Made by a program: the position numbers and the translations under genes. From positions 372,001-436,000 of the forward strand of contig JABIWH010000050.1 in the NCBI GenBank assembly GCA_018701215.1: 64,000 nt of DNA, in the 5' to 3' direction. Below the pieces are notes generated by a model. That model was not told the origin of the DNA. It saw nothing but the letters and a program-made list of their open reading frames with translations, and did no database searches. Positions 1 through 9,129 of the stretch are shown here, piece by piece; positions within the stretch are counted from its first letter, which is position 1; the number at the start of each line of letters is the position of its first letter. The stretch comes from Rhodospirillaceae bacterium (GTDB lineage: Bacteria > Pseudomonadota > Alphaproteobacteria > GCA-2731375).

Positions 1-1
1 T

Positions 2-715
2 AACGGCTATCCCATTGGCGATGCCATCGGCGGGCTGACGGCGTGCAACGCGGTTTTGATGTCGTTGCTGGGCCGGGAGCGGGGCACCATCACGGGCGGC
101 GAGGAAATCGATTTATCCCTGACCGAAGCCACCTTCCGTTTGCTGGATTCGATGACCATCCAGTACGACCAGTTGGGCGAAGAGCCCCAGCGTACCGGCA
201 ATGCCTCGCACTATTCAGCGCCGGCGAACGTATTCCGCACCTCGGACGGACAATATGTCTCGCTCTCAGGCAGCACCCAGGCAACCTTCGTCGGCAACGC
301 CAAGGCAATCGACCGCCCGGATTTGTTGGAAGATCCAAAATTCGACACCAATCAGACCCGCTTCGCCAACCGCGAGGAAATCAACGAGATCTATACGGAA
401 TGGTTCGACAACCATACCCAGGCGGAAGCAATCGAGTCCTTCGCGCGGGAAAACGGCACCCTGGCACCGATCTATTCCGTGGCCCAGATTTTCGAGGACC
501 CTCAGTTCGCCGCCCGCGAAGCCATCGTGCCCGTGCAAGATGATGATTTTGGCGAAGTGCGCCTACAGGCCGTCGTACCCAAGTTGAGCAATAATCCGGG
601 CAAGGTACGCCATACCGCCCGCTCCCTGGGCGCCGATAACATGGCCGTATATGAAGAGTACCTTGACCTGAGCGCGGACGAGGTCGCCGCGCTACAGGAA
701 AAAGGCATCATCTAA
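2..715 (+). CDS. CaiB/BaiF family III CoA-transferase, C-terminal part (5' truncated)
   Basis: The reading frame is open from the left edge, so the N-terminal part, including the catalytic aspartate region of this family, is missing. About 237 codons remain. They show the family's central and C-terminal features: a glycine-rich GDAIGG stretch near the edge, a segment about a business-end SLTEATFRLLDS helix, a VSLSGSTQATF strand and a final AALQEKGII tail. Family III enzymes move CoA between carboxylic acids such as formate/oxalate or carnitine/crotonobetaine. The substrate here cannot be read. The gene runs convergently into the molybdenum hydroxylase gene, and the stop codons overlap by 4 bp. 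The family call is firm; the substrate is unknown. Confidence 0.88.
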   Translation, partial: NGYPIGDAIGGLTACNAVLMSLLGRERGTITGGEEIDLSLTEATFRLLDSMTIQYDQLGEEPQRTGNASHYSAPANVFRTSDGQYVSLSGSTQATFVGNAKAIDRPDLLEDPKFDTNQTRFANREEINEIYTEWFDNHTQAEAIESFARENGTLAPIYSVAQIFEDPQFAAREAIVPVQDDDFGEVRLQAVVPKLSNNPGKVRHTARSLGADNMAVYEEYLDLSADEVAALQEKGII

Positions 716-2832
716 TTTAATAATGCCGCCATGATCCGCTCGCGCGAGAGGGGCATGTCATGGATGCGGTGGCCAAGGGCATGGGCCACCGAGTTGCCGA
801 TGGCCGCCGCCGTCGGCGAAACGGAACATTCGCCGACCCCCAACGAAGGCTGCTCGGGCTGGTTCAGAACTTCCGCCTCGATCTCGGGAATTTCGCTGAA
901 CCTGAGGATGGGATAACTGTCCCAGTCCAGGGATGTCACCCCCTGCCCCAGCATGGTCACCTGCTCCTTCAAGGTCCAGGAAGCACCCTGTATGGCGCCA
1001 CCTTCAAGCTGATTGCGTACGCCGTCGGGATTGATCACCAGTCCGCCGTCGGCGACCACCCAGATGTGGTCGAGATGAACCTGTTCATCCACCCGCAAAG
1101 CAACCGCGACGGCGGCATAAGCGGCGGTATTTTTGTAACGCGCAAAGGCTAGGCCCAGGCCCTGCCCCTCGCCGCCCTTGCCGCGTTGGGACCAATCCGC
1201 CCGCTTCGCCACGGTCTTGAGCACGGCACGGGCGCGGGGGTCGGACAGCATGGACAGCCGGTAATCCAGGGGGTCCGCGCCGGCCCTAATGGCCAGATCA
1301 TCGATCATGGCTTCAAGGGCAAAGACATTGGGCAGGGCACCCAATGTGCGCAAGGCGGAGGTGCGGACCGGGGGTGCCGTCACCAGATGGTGCAGAATAC
1401 GGGTCTTGGGAATGTCGTAATAGGGCGTGGCGTTGCGGGTGCCGCCGCCGCCGGCCTCTTCCAGCGGGTCTTGCGGTACCGGCGCGGCGGGCGGGTTGGG
1501 CAGCGCCGCCGCCGCCAGCAGAAAACCACTGCCCGTACCTGGGCGCTGCACATGGGTCGGGCTCCAAACCTCGGCTGTCCAATCGGCTGGCCGCCCCTCT
1601 TCATCAAGGCGCACCCGCAGGTCCACCAACATCGCCGGCCCGAAGGGTTCAAAACCAAACTCTTCCTCCCGCCGCCATTGCAGCCGGATACAACTGCCGG
1701 GCTTGTGCATGGCGATTATCGCCACATCAAGGGCGACATCGTCGGCGCCATTGTGGCCATAGCAACCCGGACCGTTCAGATGTTTGGCGGTAATTGCCTC
1801 GATTGGCAGCTCCAATACTTCGGCAATATTGCGGCGCAGAGGGTGCATGCCCTGGCCATGGGACCAGATCGTCAGATGCTCACCGCTGAATTGCGCCAAG
1901 GCACAGGATGGCGCCAACGAGGCATGGGCGATATAGGGCCGCGAAAATCTGGCTTCAACCACCTCGCCCGGCGCATCCGGGTTTACCTCGGCGCCATATT
2001 GCCGGTCGTCCGACGGCTGCCCCCGCAACCAAGCGGCCCCCTGCTGACCCGGCTCAATATCCGGCGCGTTAGCCCATTTGGCATGCGCCACCGCCGCCGC
2101 CGCGGCTGCCTCCACCGACCTCTCGTCGGCGCCCAGAAAAGCCACGAAGTTGCCCCGTTGGAAGATCTCGATCTCGCCGCCAGCCGCATGCCGGACCGCC
2201 GCCTCGTCCAATGCCCGCAGCACCGCATCACGCCCCGGCTGGCGCAGCATGCGCGCATGCACCACATCATCAGGTATCCGGTCATAAATATAGGCGCCGC
2301 CCGCCAGCTTTGCCGGCAAATCTTGGCGGGGAACGTTCTGTCCGACAATCCGGTATTCGGCGGGTGCCTTCGGCGCCACACTACCGGTAGCCGTCTGGCC
2401 CCAATCGATTTCCGGCGCCACGCTCCAATAGGATATATCCGAGGCCGCGCCATCAACGAAAAACCGCCCGTCCGCGACCGATAATTGTGCCGCGCTGCAA
2501 TTCAGGCGAAGGGCGGCACGGGCCACGAGCAATGCGCGCGCCTCGGCGCAGACGAGGCGGATCGAGGCACCGGAAACCATGATCGACAGCGAGGACGAGG
2601 TATAGCGTTCGTCCGGGCCTTCATCCGAGTCTCCCGACAGCATGACCACGCGGTCAAGAGGCAGATCCAATTCCTCGGCCGCGATCTGTGATAGGGCCGT
2701 CACCACGCCCTGGCCGATTTCCACCTTGCCGGTGGCGACACGCACGGTTTCATCAGTCTCGAACTTCAGCCATTGCTCCAACCGCGGATTGACGGTCAGG
2801 CTAAGCGGCAGATCGACTTTTTCAACGCTCAT
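712..2832 (-). CDS. Xanthine dehydrogenase-family molybdopterin-binding subunit (isoquinoline/nicotinate dehydrogenase type)
   Basis: About 706 residues. The N-terminal region carries VEIGQGVVTALSQIAAEELD, typical of the IorB/nicotinate dehydrogenase group. Near the C-terminus is GVGECSVSP, holding the family's catalytic glutamate (GxGE). Such proteins bind the molybdopterin-cytosine cofactor and hydroxylate N-heterocycles or aldehydes. The ATG at 2832 overlaps the stop of the 2Fe-2S subunit gene in an ATGA arrangement, so the two subunits are translationally coupled. The frame stays open further upstream, but that part lies inside the 2Fe-2S gene. The substrate is not identifiable. No FAD subunit is nearby, which fits the two-subunit type that uses an external acceptor. 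Confidence 0.9.
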   Translation of the reverse strand: MSVEKVDLPLSLTVNPRLEQWLKFETDETVRVATGKVEIGQGVVTALSQIAAEELDLPLDRVVMLSGDSDEGPDERYTSSSLSIMVSGASIRLVCAEARALLVARAALRLNCSAAQLSVADGRFFVDGAASDISYWSVAPEIDWGQTATGSVAPKAPAEYRIVGQNVPRQDLPAKLAGGAYIYDRIPDDVVHARMLRQPGRDAVLRALDEAAVRHAAGGEIEIFQRGNFVAFLGADERSVEAAAAAAVAHAKWANAPDIEPGQQGAAWLRGQPSDDRQYGAEVNPDAPGEVVEARFSRPYIAHASLAPSCALAQFSGEHLTIWSHGQGMHPLRRNIAEVLELPIEAITAKHLNGPGCYGHNGADDVALDVAIIAMHKPGSCIRLQWRREEEFGFEPFGPAMLVDLRVRLDEEGRPADWTAEVWSPTHVQRPGTGSGFLLAAAALPNPPAAPVPQDPLEEAGGGGTRNATPYYDIPKTRILHHLVTAPPVRTSALRTLGALPNVFALEAMIDDLAIRAGADPLDYRLSMLSDPRARAVLKTVAKRADWSQRGKGGEGQGLGLAFARYKNTAAYAAVAVALRVDEQVHLDHIWVVADGGLVINPDGVRNQLEGGAIQGASWTLKEQVTMLGQGVTSLDWDSYPILRFSEIPEIEAEVLNQPEQPSLGVGECSVSPTAAAIGNSVAHALGHRIHDMPLSRERIMAALLN

Positions 2833-3311
2833 ACCCCACCCTCCCCACGCAGCATGGCAGCGGCACGGTCCACGGCCCGGATAATACGGCTGTGCGCGCC
2901 ACAACGGCACAAATGTCCGTCTAAGGCAGCGACAATATCCGCCCGGCTGGGACTGGGGTTGCGGTCGAGCAAGGCTTTGGCACTGATCAAAATGCCCGAC
3001 AGGCAATAGCCGCACTGCCCCGCCTGTTCATCAAGGAAGGCCTGTTGCAGGGGATGCGGATCTGCCACCGTCCCCAGATCTTCGATCGTTTGCACCGTGC
3101 GGCCCGCCACTGAATCCATGGCCCTGGCGCAGGCATAACTGGGTTCGCCATCAATCAGCACCATGCAACTGCCGCATTGTTCCAGGCCGCAGCCATATCG
3201 GGTCCCGGTCAGACCAAGTTCGTTGCGCAGCACATAGATCAGCGGCAGGTCGGCTTCCGCCTCGACCTGCCGTGGCTCGCCGTTGACCGTGATCTCGAAT
3301 ATTTGCGCCAT
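2829..3311 (-). CDS. (2Fe-2S)-binding small subunit of the molybdenum hydroxylase
   Basis: 160 residues. The N-terminal plant-type ferredoxin domain has the cysteine pattern CGLEQCGSC followed by a fourth Cys in YACA. The C-terminal all-helical domain has the second cluster motifs CGYC and CRCGAHSRI. This two-cluster layout is standard for the electron-transfer subunit of xanthine dehydrogenase-family enzymes. It sits 14 bp after the MFS transporter stop and overlaps the start of the large subunit by 4 bp, so it is the middle gene of a three-gene operon. Electrons probably pass from the Mo site of the large subunit through these clusters to an acceptor not encoded here. Confidence 0.95.
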   Translation of the reverse strand: MAQIFEITVNGEPRQVEAEADLPLIYVLRNELGLTGTRYGCGLEQCGSCMVLIDGEPSYACARAMDSVAGRTVQTIEDLGTVADPHPLQQAFLDEQAGQCGYCLSGILISAKALLDRNPSPSRADIVAALDGHLCRCGAHSRIIRAVDRAAAMLRGEGGV

Positions 3312-3325
3312 GTATACCTGCCTCT

Positions 3326-4516
3326 CTACCTACGCCAACGGGCCAACGCTATTATCGCGGCCACGACGGTTAAACCCGCGATCAACGGGCCAAAACCGAC
3401 AAAGCCAATGTCCGCGATGATCCAACCGCCTATCGCGGCCGCCGCCAGCCAGCCGCCGGAGGCCACGGTGCTGTTCAGCCCCATGACCGTGCCGCGTACC
3501 TCCGCCGGCACATCCGCCAAGGCCGCCATGATCGAAGGCCGGGCGAGGGCATTGCAGAACATATAGGCAAAACCCAGAACGGCGGACGCCACGACACCTG
3601 ATTGCCAGCCAAACAGTATGAGAGCAACCACGCCGGATGCCAACAGGGCCATGGCGAATGTGAGCATGCGGTTTTTCAGCCGATCGCCCAATTGTCCGCC
3701 GCCGATGGTACCGAGAATATTGCCAGCGGCAAAGACCGCCAGGGGCAAGGCCAGGGCCTCAAGGGATAATTCATAGGTTTGCAGCATGAAGGTTGCGTAA
3801 TAGACCGCCGCCAGTCCGAAGCAGACCCGTTCGGCGACGATACTGCTCAACACCCGAATGACTTGCCCCGATAGCGCCATGCGCAGGGATGGCCGTGGCC
3901 CAGAGGCGGCGCCTTTCCTGGTGCCGGCCATGGATGTTGTGGTGGCGAACATGGCCACCGCCGACAGCAGCGACATTGCGGCCACACACAGATGCACACC
4001 ACGCCAGCCGACGGAGGCGCCGATCCATGCGGCCAGAGGGACACCGATCAACAAGGTCATGGACTGGCCGGCCATGACCCAGCCAAGGGCCCGGCCCCGT
4101 TGGCGGTCAACCACGCGGGCGGCGACCTCCGCCATGGAGACGCCGGTGAACAGGCCGCAAAAGCCGCCGCCAAAAGTGGACCAAATGGCGACCATCAGAT
4201 AGCTGTCCGCATTGGCCACCGCCGCCAGGGCCGCCGCCAATGCGATCGGCGCGCCAACCAAAAAGGGCCGCCGCCCGATCCGGTCCGAGCCGACGCCGGC
4301 GATAAACGATGCCGCCCCCCAGGCGATGGAGGTCAAGCCGAACAGATTGGCGATTACGCCCAGGCCCACGTCCAGATCCCGCGCCATGTGGACCAGAAAC
4401 GGCGCCCTGGTGGTGCCGGCGGCCGTGATGGCGAAGGTCGCCAGACAGGTCGCGGTGATCAAGATCCAGGGCATGGGAGGGGGCGAGGGGGCAGGCGCCG
4501 TACTGTCATGCGTCAT
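3326..4516 (-). CDS. Major facilitator superfamily transporter
   Basis: About 396 residues from ATG 4516, with around twelve hydrophobic segments. The loop between helices 2 and 3 has the MFS signature GVGSDRIGRRPFL. An upstream in-frame ATG at 4603 would add a non-hydrophobic tail that crosses the divergent promoter, so I prefer 4516. It is first in the operon with the molybdenum hydroxylase subunits. It may import that enzyme's substrate or export its product. This is inference from position; the fold alone does not reveal the cargo. The last helices run up to 14 bp before the next gene. Confidence 0.88.
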   Translation of the reverse strand: MTHDSTAPAPSPPPMPWILITATCLATFAITAAGTTRAPFLVHMARDLDVGLGVIANLFGLTSIAWGAASFIAGVGSDRIGRRPFLVGAPIALAAALAAVANADSYLMVAIWSTFGGGFCGLFTGVSMAEVAARVVDRQRGRALGWVMAGQSMTLLIGVPLAAWIGASVGWRGVHLCVAAMSLLSAVAMFATTTSMAGTRKGAASGPRPSLRMALSGQVIRVLSSIVAERVCFGLAAVYYATFMLQTYELSLEALALPLAVFAAGNILGTIGGGQLGDRLKNRMLTFAMALLASGVVALILFGWQSGVVASAVLGFAYMFCNALARPSIMAALADVPAEVRGTVMGLNSTVASGGWLAAAAIGGWIIADIGFVGFGPLIAGLTVVAAIIALARWRR

Positions 4517-4582
4517 AGTGGGCGCCTTTGGAGGTGAATCTGCTGTTCGTAGTCTAGCGGCGATTGGCAATGTCCGCCATGG

Positions 4583-5689
4583 ATGCATAATGAAGCCATG
4601 CAAGAATCAACCGAAGATCCAATTCCTACTTCTGATTTCGGCGGCCAAAAGCCGCAGTCCGATATCCCCTTCGCGGTGCGCCGCCGCATCAACTGGGGCG
4701 ACACGGACACCGCGGAAATCACCTATACCGGCAAATTCATCGACTTTGGCATCGACGCCATGGAAGTCTGGTACGAGGCCGTGCTGGGACAGACATGGCA
4801 TCAGATGAAGCAGGATAATCTGGCCAACCCCGCTGTTTCATTGCAATACGATTTCCATTCGACCCTGGTGGTGGGCGACCGCTTTGACGCCACCGTATAT
4901 GTGGAACGCCTGGGCCGAACATCCCTGACCCATCGGATCGAAATGACCAAGGTTGGCGGCCCCTTGGTTTGCACCGGTACCTATACCGCCGCCTTGGTAC
5001 GGGACGTGCAATCGCCCAATATCAAGGCGCATCCGTTTCCCACTGACTGGCGCGAACGGATCGAAGGCTATGTGCGGGAGTGCGCGCTGCGCGAAACCGG
5101 CGTGAAAAGCCGCCGCGAGGTACTGGATTTCTGGTTTGGCCGGCCCGGCTCACCCGAGCGGGGACAGCCGCGCGAAATCTGGTTCGCCCGTCAGGACGCG
5201 GGTGGCTCTGAGTTCGATGCGGAAATTCGCGAAAAATTCGCCGCAACGGTGGCGGCGGCGGCTGCCGGGCAGTTGGATCACTGGGCCCATAGCCTGGAGG
5301 GCGCCTTGGCGCTGCTTATTCTGTTGGATCAGTTCAGCCGCAACATCCATCGCGGCACGGCGCAGGCCTTTGCCAACGACACCAAGGCATTGGATTTCGC
5401 CAAGCGTGCCGTCGCGGCCGGCTGGCATGAAGGCCTGGACATACAGCCGAAAAAATTCCTGATCATGCCATTCCAGCATTGCGAAGATCTGGCCAGCCAG
5501 GAAAAGGGCATTGTACTGTTCGCGGCCCTGCGCGGCAGCGAAAGCGGCGACAAGTCATACGACTCGATGCTGAAGCACCGGGATATCATCGCCAAGTACG
5601 GCCGCTTCCCGCACCGCAATGCGGCCCTGGGCCGCTCAAACACACCCGAAGAAGAAGAGTATCTGAGCGACCCGGAAGCCGGCTTTTAG
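4583..5689 (+). CDS. Fusion protein: hotdog acyl-CoA thioesterase plus DUF924
   Basis: 368 residues in one uninterrupted frame. Residues about 30-165 are a 4-hydroxybenzoyl-CoA thioesterase-like hotdog domain, with WGDTDTAEITYTGKF at the usual catalytic aspartate region. Residues about 180-365 match DUF924, a helical domain opening with EVLDFWFG and containing ALLILLDQFSRNIHRG, MPFQHCE and a closing HRNAALGRSNTPEE segment. Each half is normally a separate protein of similar length, so this looks like a true fusion. The start could also be the ATG at 4598; neither has a clear Shine-Dalgarno. It is transcribed divergently from the MFS operon and converges on the ThDP gene with a 4-bp overlap. 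The DUF924 activity is unknown. Confidence 0.88.
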   Translation: MHNEAMQESTEDPIPTSDFGGQKPQSDIPFAVRRRINWGDTDTAEITYTGKFIDFGIDAMEVWYEAVLGQTWHQMKQDNLANPAVSLQYDFHSTLVVGDRFDATVYVERLGRTSLTHRIEMTKVGGPLVCTGTYTAALVRDVQSPNIKAHPFPTDWRERIEGYVRECALRETGVKSRREVLDFWFGRPGSPERGQPREIWFARQDAGGSEFDAEIREKFAATVAAAAAGQLDHWAHSLEGALALLILLDQFSRNIHRGTAQAFANDTKALDFAKRAVAAGWHEGLDIQPKKFLIMPFQHCEDLASQEKGIVLFAALRGSESGDKSYDSMLKHRDIIAKYGRFPHRNAALGRSNTPEEEEYLSDPEAGF

Positions 5690-7338
5690 GTCGAGTAAGT
5701 CGCGAACTTCTGCGTCACCGCCTGAGCCGCCCAGTCGGTCTTGACGTTGACCACGGCAACCCGGCCTTTATCCACCTCTGCCTGGGCACGTTCCAGAGCA
5801 GCCTGGATTTCGCCCGGCTCCTCCACATATTCGCTGTAGCAGCCCAGGCCTTCCGCCATCTTGTCATAGCGGACATAGCCCAGATTCCGCCCTGGTTTGT
5901 CCTGATCCGGATCGGCGGTCCAACCACCGTTCAGGCTGATCACCACCAGGACCGGAATGTTGTGGCGCACCGCCGTGTCCAGCTCCATGGCGTTCAAACC
6001 GAACGAGCCATCGCCGTGGACAACGATGACCTGGTTGTCGGGTTTCGCCACCTTGGCGCCCAAGCCAAACGGCAGGCCCACGCCCATGGTGCCGAACGGG
6101 CCCGAATTTAGGCGATGCCCCGGCGTATGGGTCGGCATGGACTGGCGGCCATAGTTGAGAATTTCCTGGCCATCCACGACCAGGACCGCGTCCCGGTCCA
6201 TGAAGTTCTTCACTTCCTCGCACAGGCGCAGGGGATGAATGGGCACCGCGTCCGATAGACTGTTGGAACCGGGCCCGGCCCGCTTGGAGGCTTCAATATC
6301 GGCCAACTTGCCGCGCCAGCCTTCATATCTGGCCGGGTCGGCGGTGCCTGCGATGGCCTTGTTCAACTGCCCCAGCGCCACCTTGGCATCGGCGACAATA
6401 CCGATATCCAGCTCACGCGGGCTGCCGGCAATCTCTTCCACATCAATATCAATGCGTGCAATCGTGGCATCGCCCGAAAACCGCGGCGCGGCCAGATGGG
6501 CCACGATATAGTTCAGGCGGGTACCGACGACGGCGATCAAGTCAGCCTCGCGGAAGGCAGTCGAACGCGCGGCGGGGAAGCAGCAGGGATGATCCTCGGG
6601 CACCACGCCACGGCCCTGGGGCGTGGTGTAGAACGGGATGCCTGTGGCATCGACCAGGGCATGCATTTCCTCCCAGGCCTGGGACCAGATAATGCCGCTG
6701 CCCGTCAGCAAAACAGGGCGTTCCGCCTTGGCCAGGGCAGCGACCAGTTCCGCGATCTGTTCCTCGGGTGCGGGCGGGCGGGCATTCAGAATGGCCCGAC
6801 CGGACTGCGACCAATCGATAGCGTCTTCATCCACCATCTGATAGAGGGTGTCGCCCGGCAGATCCAGATAGACCGGACCCGGCTTGCCCGACATCGCCTT
6901 TTGAATGGCCACGTTCAGCATTTCGGGAATACGGCGGGCGTCGTAGATACGGGCGGCATATTTGACGCAGCCGGACATGATCTCCATCTGATCGATTTCC
7001 TGGAAGACCTGTTTGCCGTTGCCCAACATGGGACTGGCGCCGCCCAGGGCCACCACGGGGCAGCAATCGATCAAGGCATTGGCCAGACCGGTGGAAAGGT
7101 TGATGGTCGCGGGACCTGATGCCGCCATGCAGAAACCAGGCTTTTGCCGCAACCGGCTATAGGCCTGCGCCATCATGGCGGCGGCCTGTTCATGGCGCAC
7201 GTCGATGCAGCGAATGCCCTCTTGGATGGTGGCCGCTTCCGCCGTCAACATGGGACCGCCCATGAGAAAGAAAAGCTCCTCCACCCCTTCCCGTTTCAAG
7301 GCCTTCGCCAGAATTTCCGAACCGTTCAACTGTCCCAT
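5686..7338 (-). CDS. Thiamine diphosphate-dependent enzyme (oxalyl-CoA decarboxylase / 2-hydroxyacyl-CoA lyase-like)
   Basis: 550 residues with the three-domain layout of the acetolactate synthase superfamily. The cofactor-activating glutamate is E50 in DVRHEQ. The ThDP/Mg motif starts at GDG 442-444 and ends near N470, where the usual Asn-Asn pair reads Leu-Asn (SLNGGW). The stretch GDGSFGLNAMELDTAVRHN resembles oxalyl-CoA decarboxylases more than true acetolactate synthases. The ATG at 7338 has a strong GGAGGAGGAG ribosome site, which rules out the in-frame start at 7380. It lies 42 bp after a CoA ligase gene. A role in acyl-CoA cleavage or decarboxylation is plausible but unproven. Confidence 0.82.
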   Translation of the reverse strand: MGQLNGSEILAKALKREGVEELFFLMGGPMLTAEAATIQEGIRCIDVRHEQAAAMMAQAYSRLRQKPGFCMAASGPATINLSTGLANALIDCCPVVALGGASPMLGNGKQVFQEIDQMEIMSGCVKYAARIYDARRIPEMLNVAIQKAMSGKPGPVYLDLPGDTLYQMVDEDAIDWSQSGRAILNARPPAPEEQIAELVAALAKAERPVLLTGSGIIWSQAWEEMHALVDATGIPFYTTPQGRGVVPEDHPCCFPAARSTAFREADLIAVVGTRLNYIVAHLAAPRFSGDATIARIDIDVEEIAGSPRELDIGIVADAKVALGQLNKAIAGTADPARYEGWRGKLADIEASKRAGPGSNSLSDAVPIHPLRLCEEVKNFMDRDAVLVVDGQEILNYGRQSMPTHTPGHRLNSGPFGTMGVGLPFGLGAKVAKPDNQVIVVHGDGSFGLNAMELDTAVRHNIPVLVVISLNGGWTADPDQDKPGRNLGYVRYDKMAEGLGCYSEYVEEPGEIQAALERAQAEVDKGRVAVVNVKTDWAAQAVTQKFATYST

Positions 7339-7380
7339 GATCTTCTCCTCCTCCAAAAATTCCAGTCCAACCCGTCGCAC

Positions 7381-9009
7381 CTAGCGGCGGGCAATCTTAT
7401 ATCCAATCGTCTCCCGATCCCAAGTGCCATCGGTCAGGCCGTCATCACGCAATGACTGCTTTTGAATCTTGCCTGTCGCAGTCTTCGAAAGATCGTTGAT
7501 CCATTCCAGATAGCGGGGCACTGCAAAGCGTGGCATATGCTCGGCGCAATAGTCCAGCAATGCCGCATTTTCGATCTCCTGGCCCGGCGCCAGGATCAGC
7601 AAAGCCTTAACCTCTTCCTCACCGCCCGCGCCATCGACCCTGATGCCGACCACGGCGCTTTCGGCAATAGCGGGATGATTGTTGAGCACCTGCTCAACCT
7701 CGAACGAAGAGATATTTTCGCCCCGGCGGCGGATGCAATCCTTGATTCTATCAACGAAATACAGCCTGCCGCTGGCATCGAAGCGCCCCGCATCACCGGT
7801 GTGAAACCACAGATTACGCCACGCCTCGACGGTTTTTTCCGGCATCTTGAAATAGCCGGCCATGAAACAGGACGGCTCTTTCGGCCGCACCAGGATTTCG
7901 CCGATTTCATCCGCCGGCAACGGCTCGTCCGTATCCATATGGCCGATACGCACCTCGAAAAATTCATCCAACACCTGGCCGGCGCAGCCCACTTCCAAAG
8001 GGTCATCGGGGCCCGTATAGGCGGGAATGTTGCACTCGGTCATGCCAAAGCCCTGACGAATACTGACATCGTAGCGGCGCTCAAAATCTGTGGACCATTC
8101 GTCGGCCACCGGCGCCGCCATGACGACACGCAGGTTGTTGTCGCTATCCAGGGGGCTTTCTGGGTGGCGAAAGATGAATTCCGGCATCACGCCCAGGGCA
8201 TTGGTCACCGTCGCCTGGCTGGCACGCACATCATCCAGCCATCTGTTGGGGGAAAACCGCTCCACCACATAGACCCAGGCGCCGGCGATGAAGGACCCCA
8301 AAAATTGCATCAAGAGGCCGTTGGCGTGGAATAACGGCATGCAGATGTAATAACGGTCGGCTTCCGCCAACTCCAGGGCCCGCTGGGTGCCCAGGCCGAA
8401 CAGATAACAATGGGCATGGGGCATCAACACGCCCTTGGACGGCCCCGTGGTGCCGGAAGTGTACATGATAAAGGCGATGTCTTCCGGCTTTGGCGTTACC
8501 AAAACGCCTGCGTCGGCGGCGGCCAGCGCCGAAAAATCCTCGTAACTCAGTTGCCGCGCCGTGCTGAAAACCGGTGGCACCTGATCGGGGATGCCGCCGG
8601 CGATGAAGACCACCGCCACGATATCGCCATCGCCCGCATCGACGCCATGGAAGGCATCCGCCAAATCCGTATCGACCAGCACCACCTTCGGTTCGGCATT
8701 GCGCAGTTGATGCTCCAGGAAAGCGCCCTTCAATTCGGTATTGATGGGTACATAAATAGCGCCCAGTTTGAAGGTCGCAAACATCGTCAACAGCAGCTCG
8801 ACCCGGTTTTTAACCAGGGCCAAAACCCGGTCGCCGGGACCAACACCAAGGGCCGCCAAGCGTAGCGCGGCCGCATCGCTTTCCCGGTCAAAGCCGGCAA
8901 AGGTCAACCGCGCGCCCTGTTCGAACGAAATGAACTCCCTTTCGCCAAGGCGGGCGGCCTGGTTGCGGACCAAGTCCACCAAGGTCCAACTGGATTTATC
9001 AATGCTCAT
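7381..9009 (-). CDS. AMP-dependent acyl-CoA synthetase (CaiC-like)
   Basis: About 542 residues. It has the adenylate-forming signature YTSGTTGPSKGV, a GFGMTE loop, the WFHTGD hinge region and a C-terminal GENISSFEVE plus TGKIQK lysine motif, so both the ATP-binding and swivelling C-terminal domains are intact. It would activate a carboxylic acid to its CoA thioester through an acyl-AMP. I start at ATG 9009 (MSIDKSSWT), where the homologous region begins. An in-frame ATG at 9048 is possible, and neither has a strong ribosome site. It is the first gene of a two-gene operon with the ThDP enzyme, which may act on the CoA ester it makes. Confidence 0.9.
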   Translation of the reverse strand: MSIDKSSWTLVDLVRNQAARLGEREFISFEQGARLTFAGFDRESDAAALRLAALGVGPGDRVLALVKNRVELLLTMFATFKLGAIYVPINTELKGAFLEHQLRNAEPKVVLVDTDLADAFHGVDAGDGDIVAVVFIAGGIPDQVPPVFSTARQLSYEDFSALAAADAGVLVTPKPEDIAFIMYTSGTTGPSKGVLMPHAHCYLFGLGTQRALELAEADRYYICMPLFHANGLLMQFLGSFIAGAWVYVVERFSPNRWLDDVRASQATVTNALGVMPEFIFRHPESPLDSDNNLRVVMAAPVADEWSTDFERRYDVSIRQGFGMTECNIPAYTGPDDPLEVGCAGQVLDEFFEVRIGHMDTDEPLPADEIGEILVRPKEPSCFMAGYFKMPEKTVEAWRNLWFHTGDAGRFDASGRLYFVDRIKDCIRRRGENISSFEVEQVLNNHPAIAESAVVGIRVDGAGGEEEVKALLILAPGQEIENAALLDYCAEHMPRFAVPRYLEWINDLSKTATGKIQKQSLRDDGLTDGTWDRETIGYKIARR

Positions 9010-9129
9010 GGGAAATGTACTCAAACTACTCGCAAGGATGGTTGGCATTATCTTGGCATAGAGAAACCGGGGCCGCCAGCACTGTCGCCAGCGCTTGGCG
9101 CGGGGCGCGGCAATTTGTTACAATGGGAT

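Noticed and set aside
1186..2484. Long plus-strand frame opposite the molybdenum hydroxylase gene
   Set aside because: It is an antisense shadow of a recognised gene in a GC-rich genome, with no family features.
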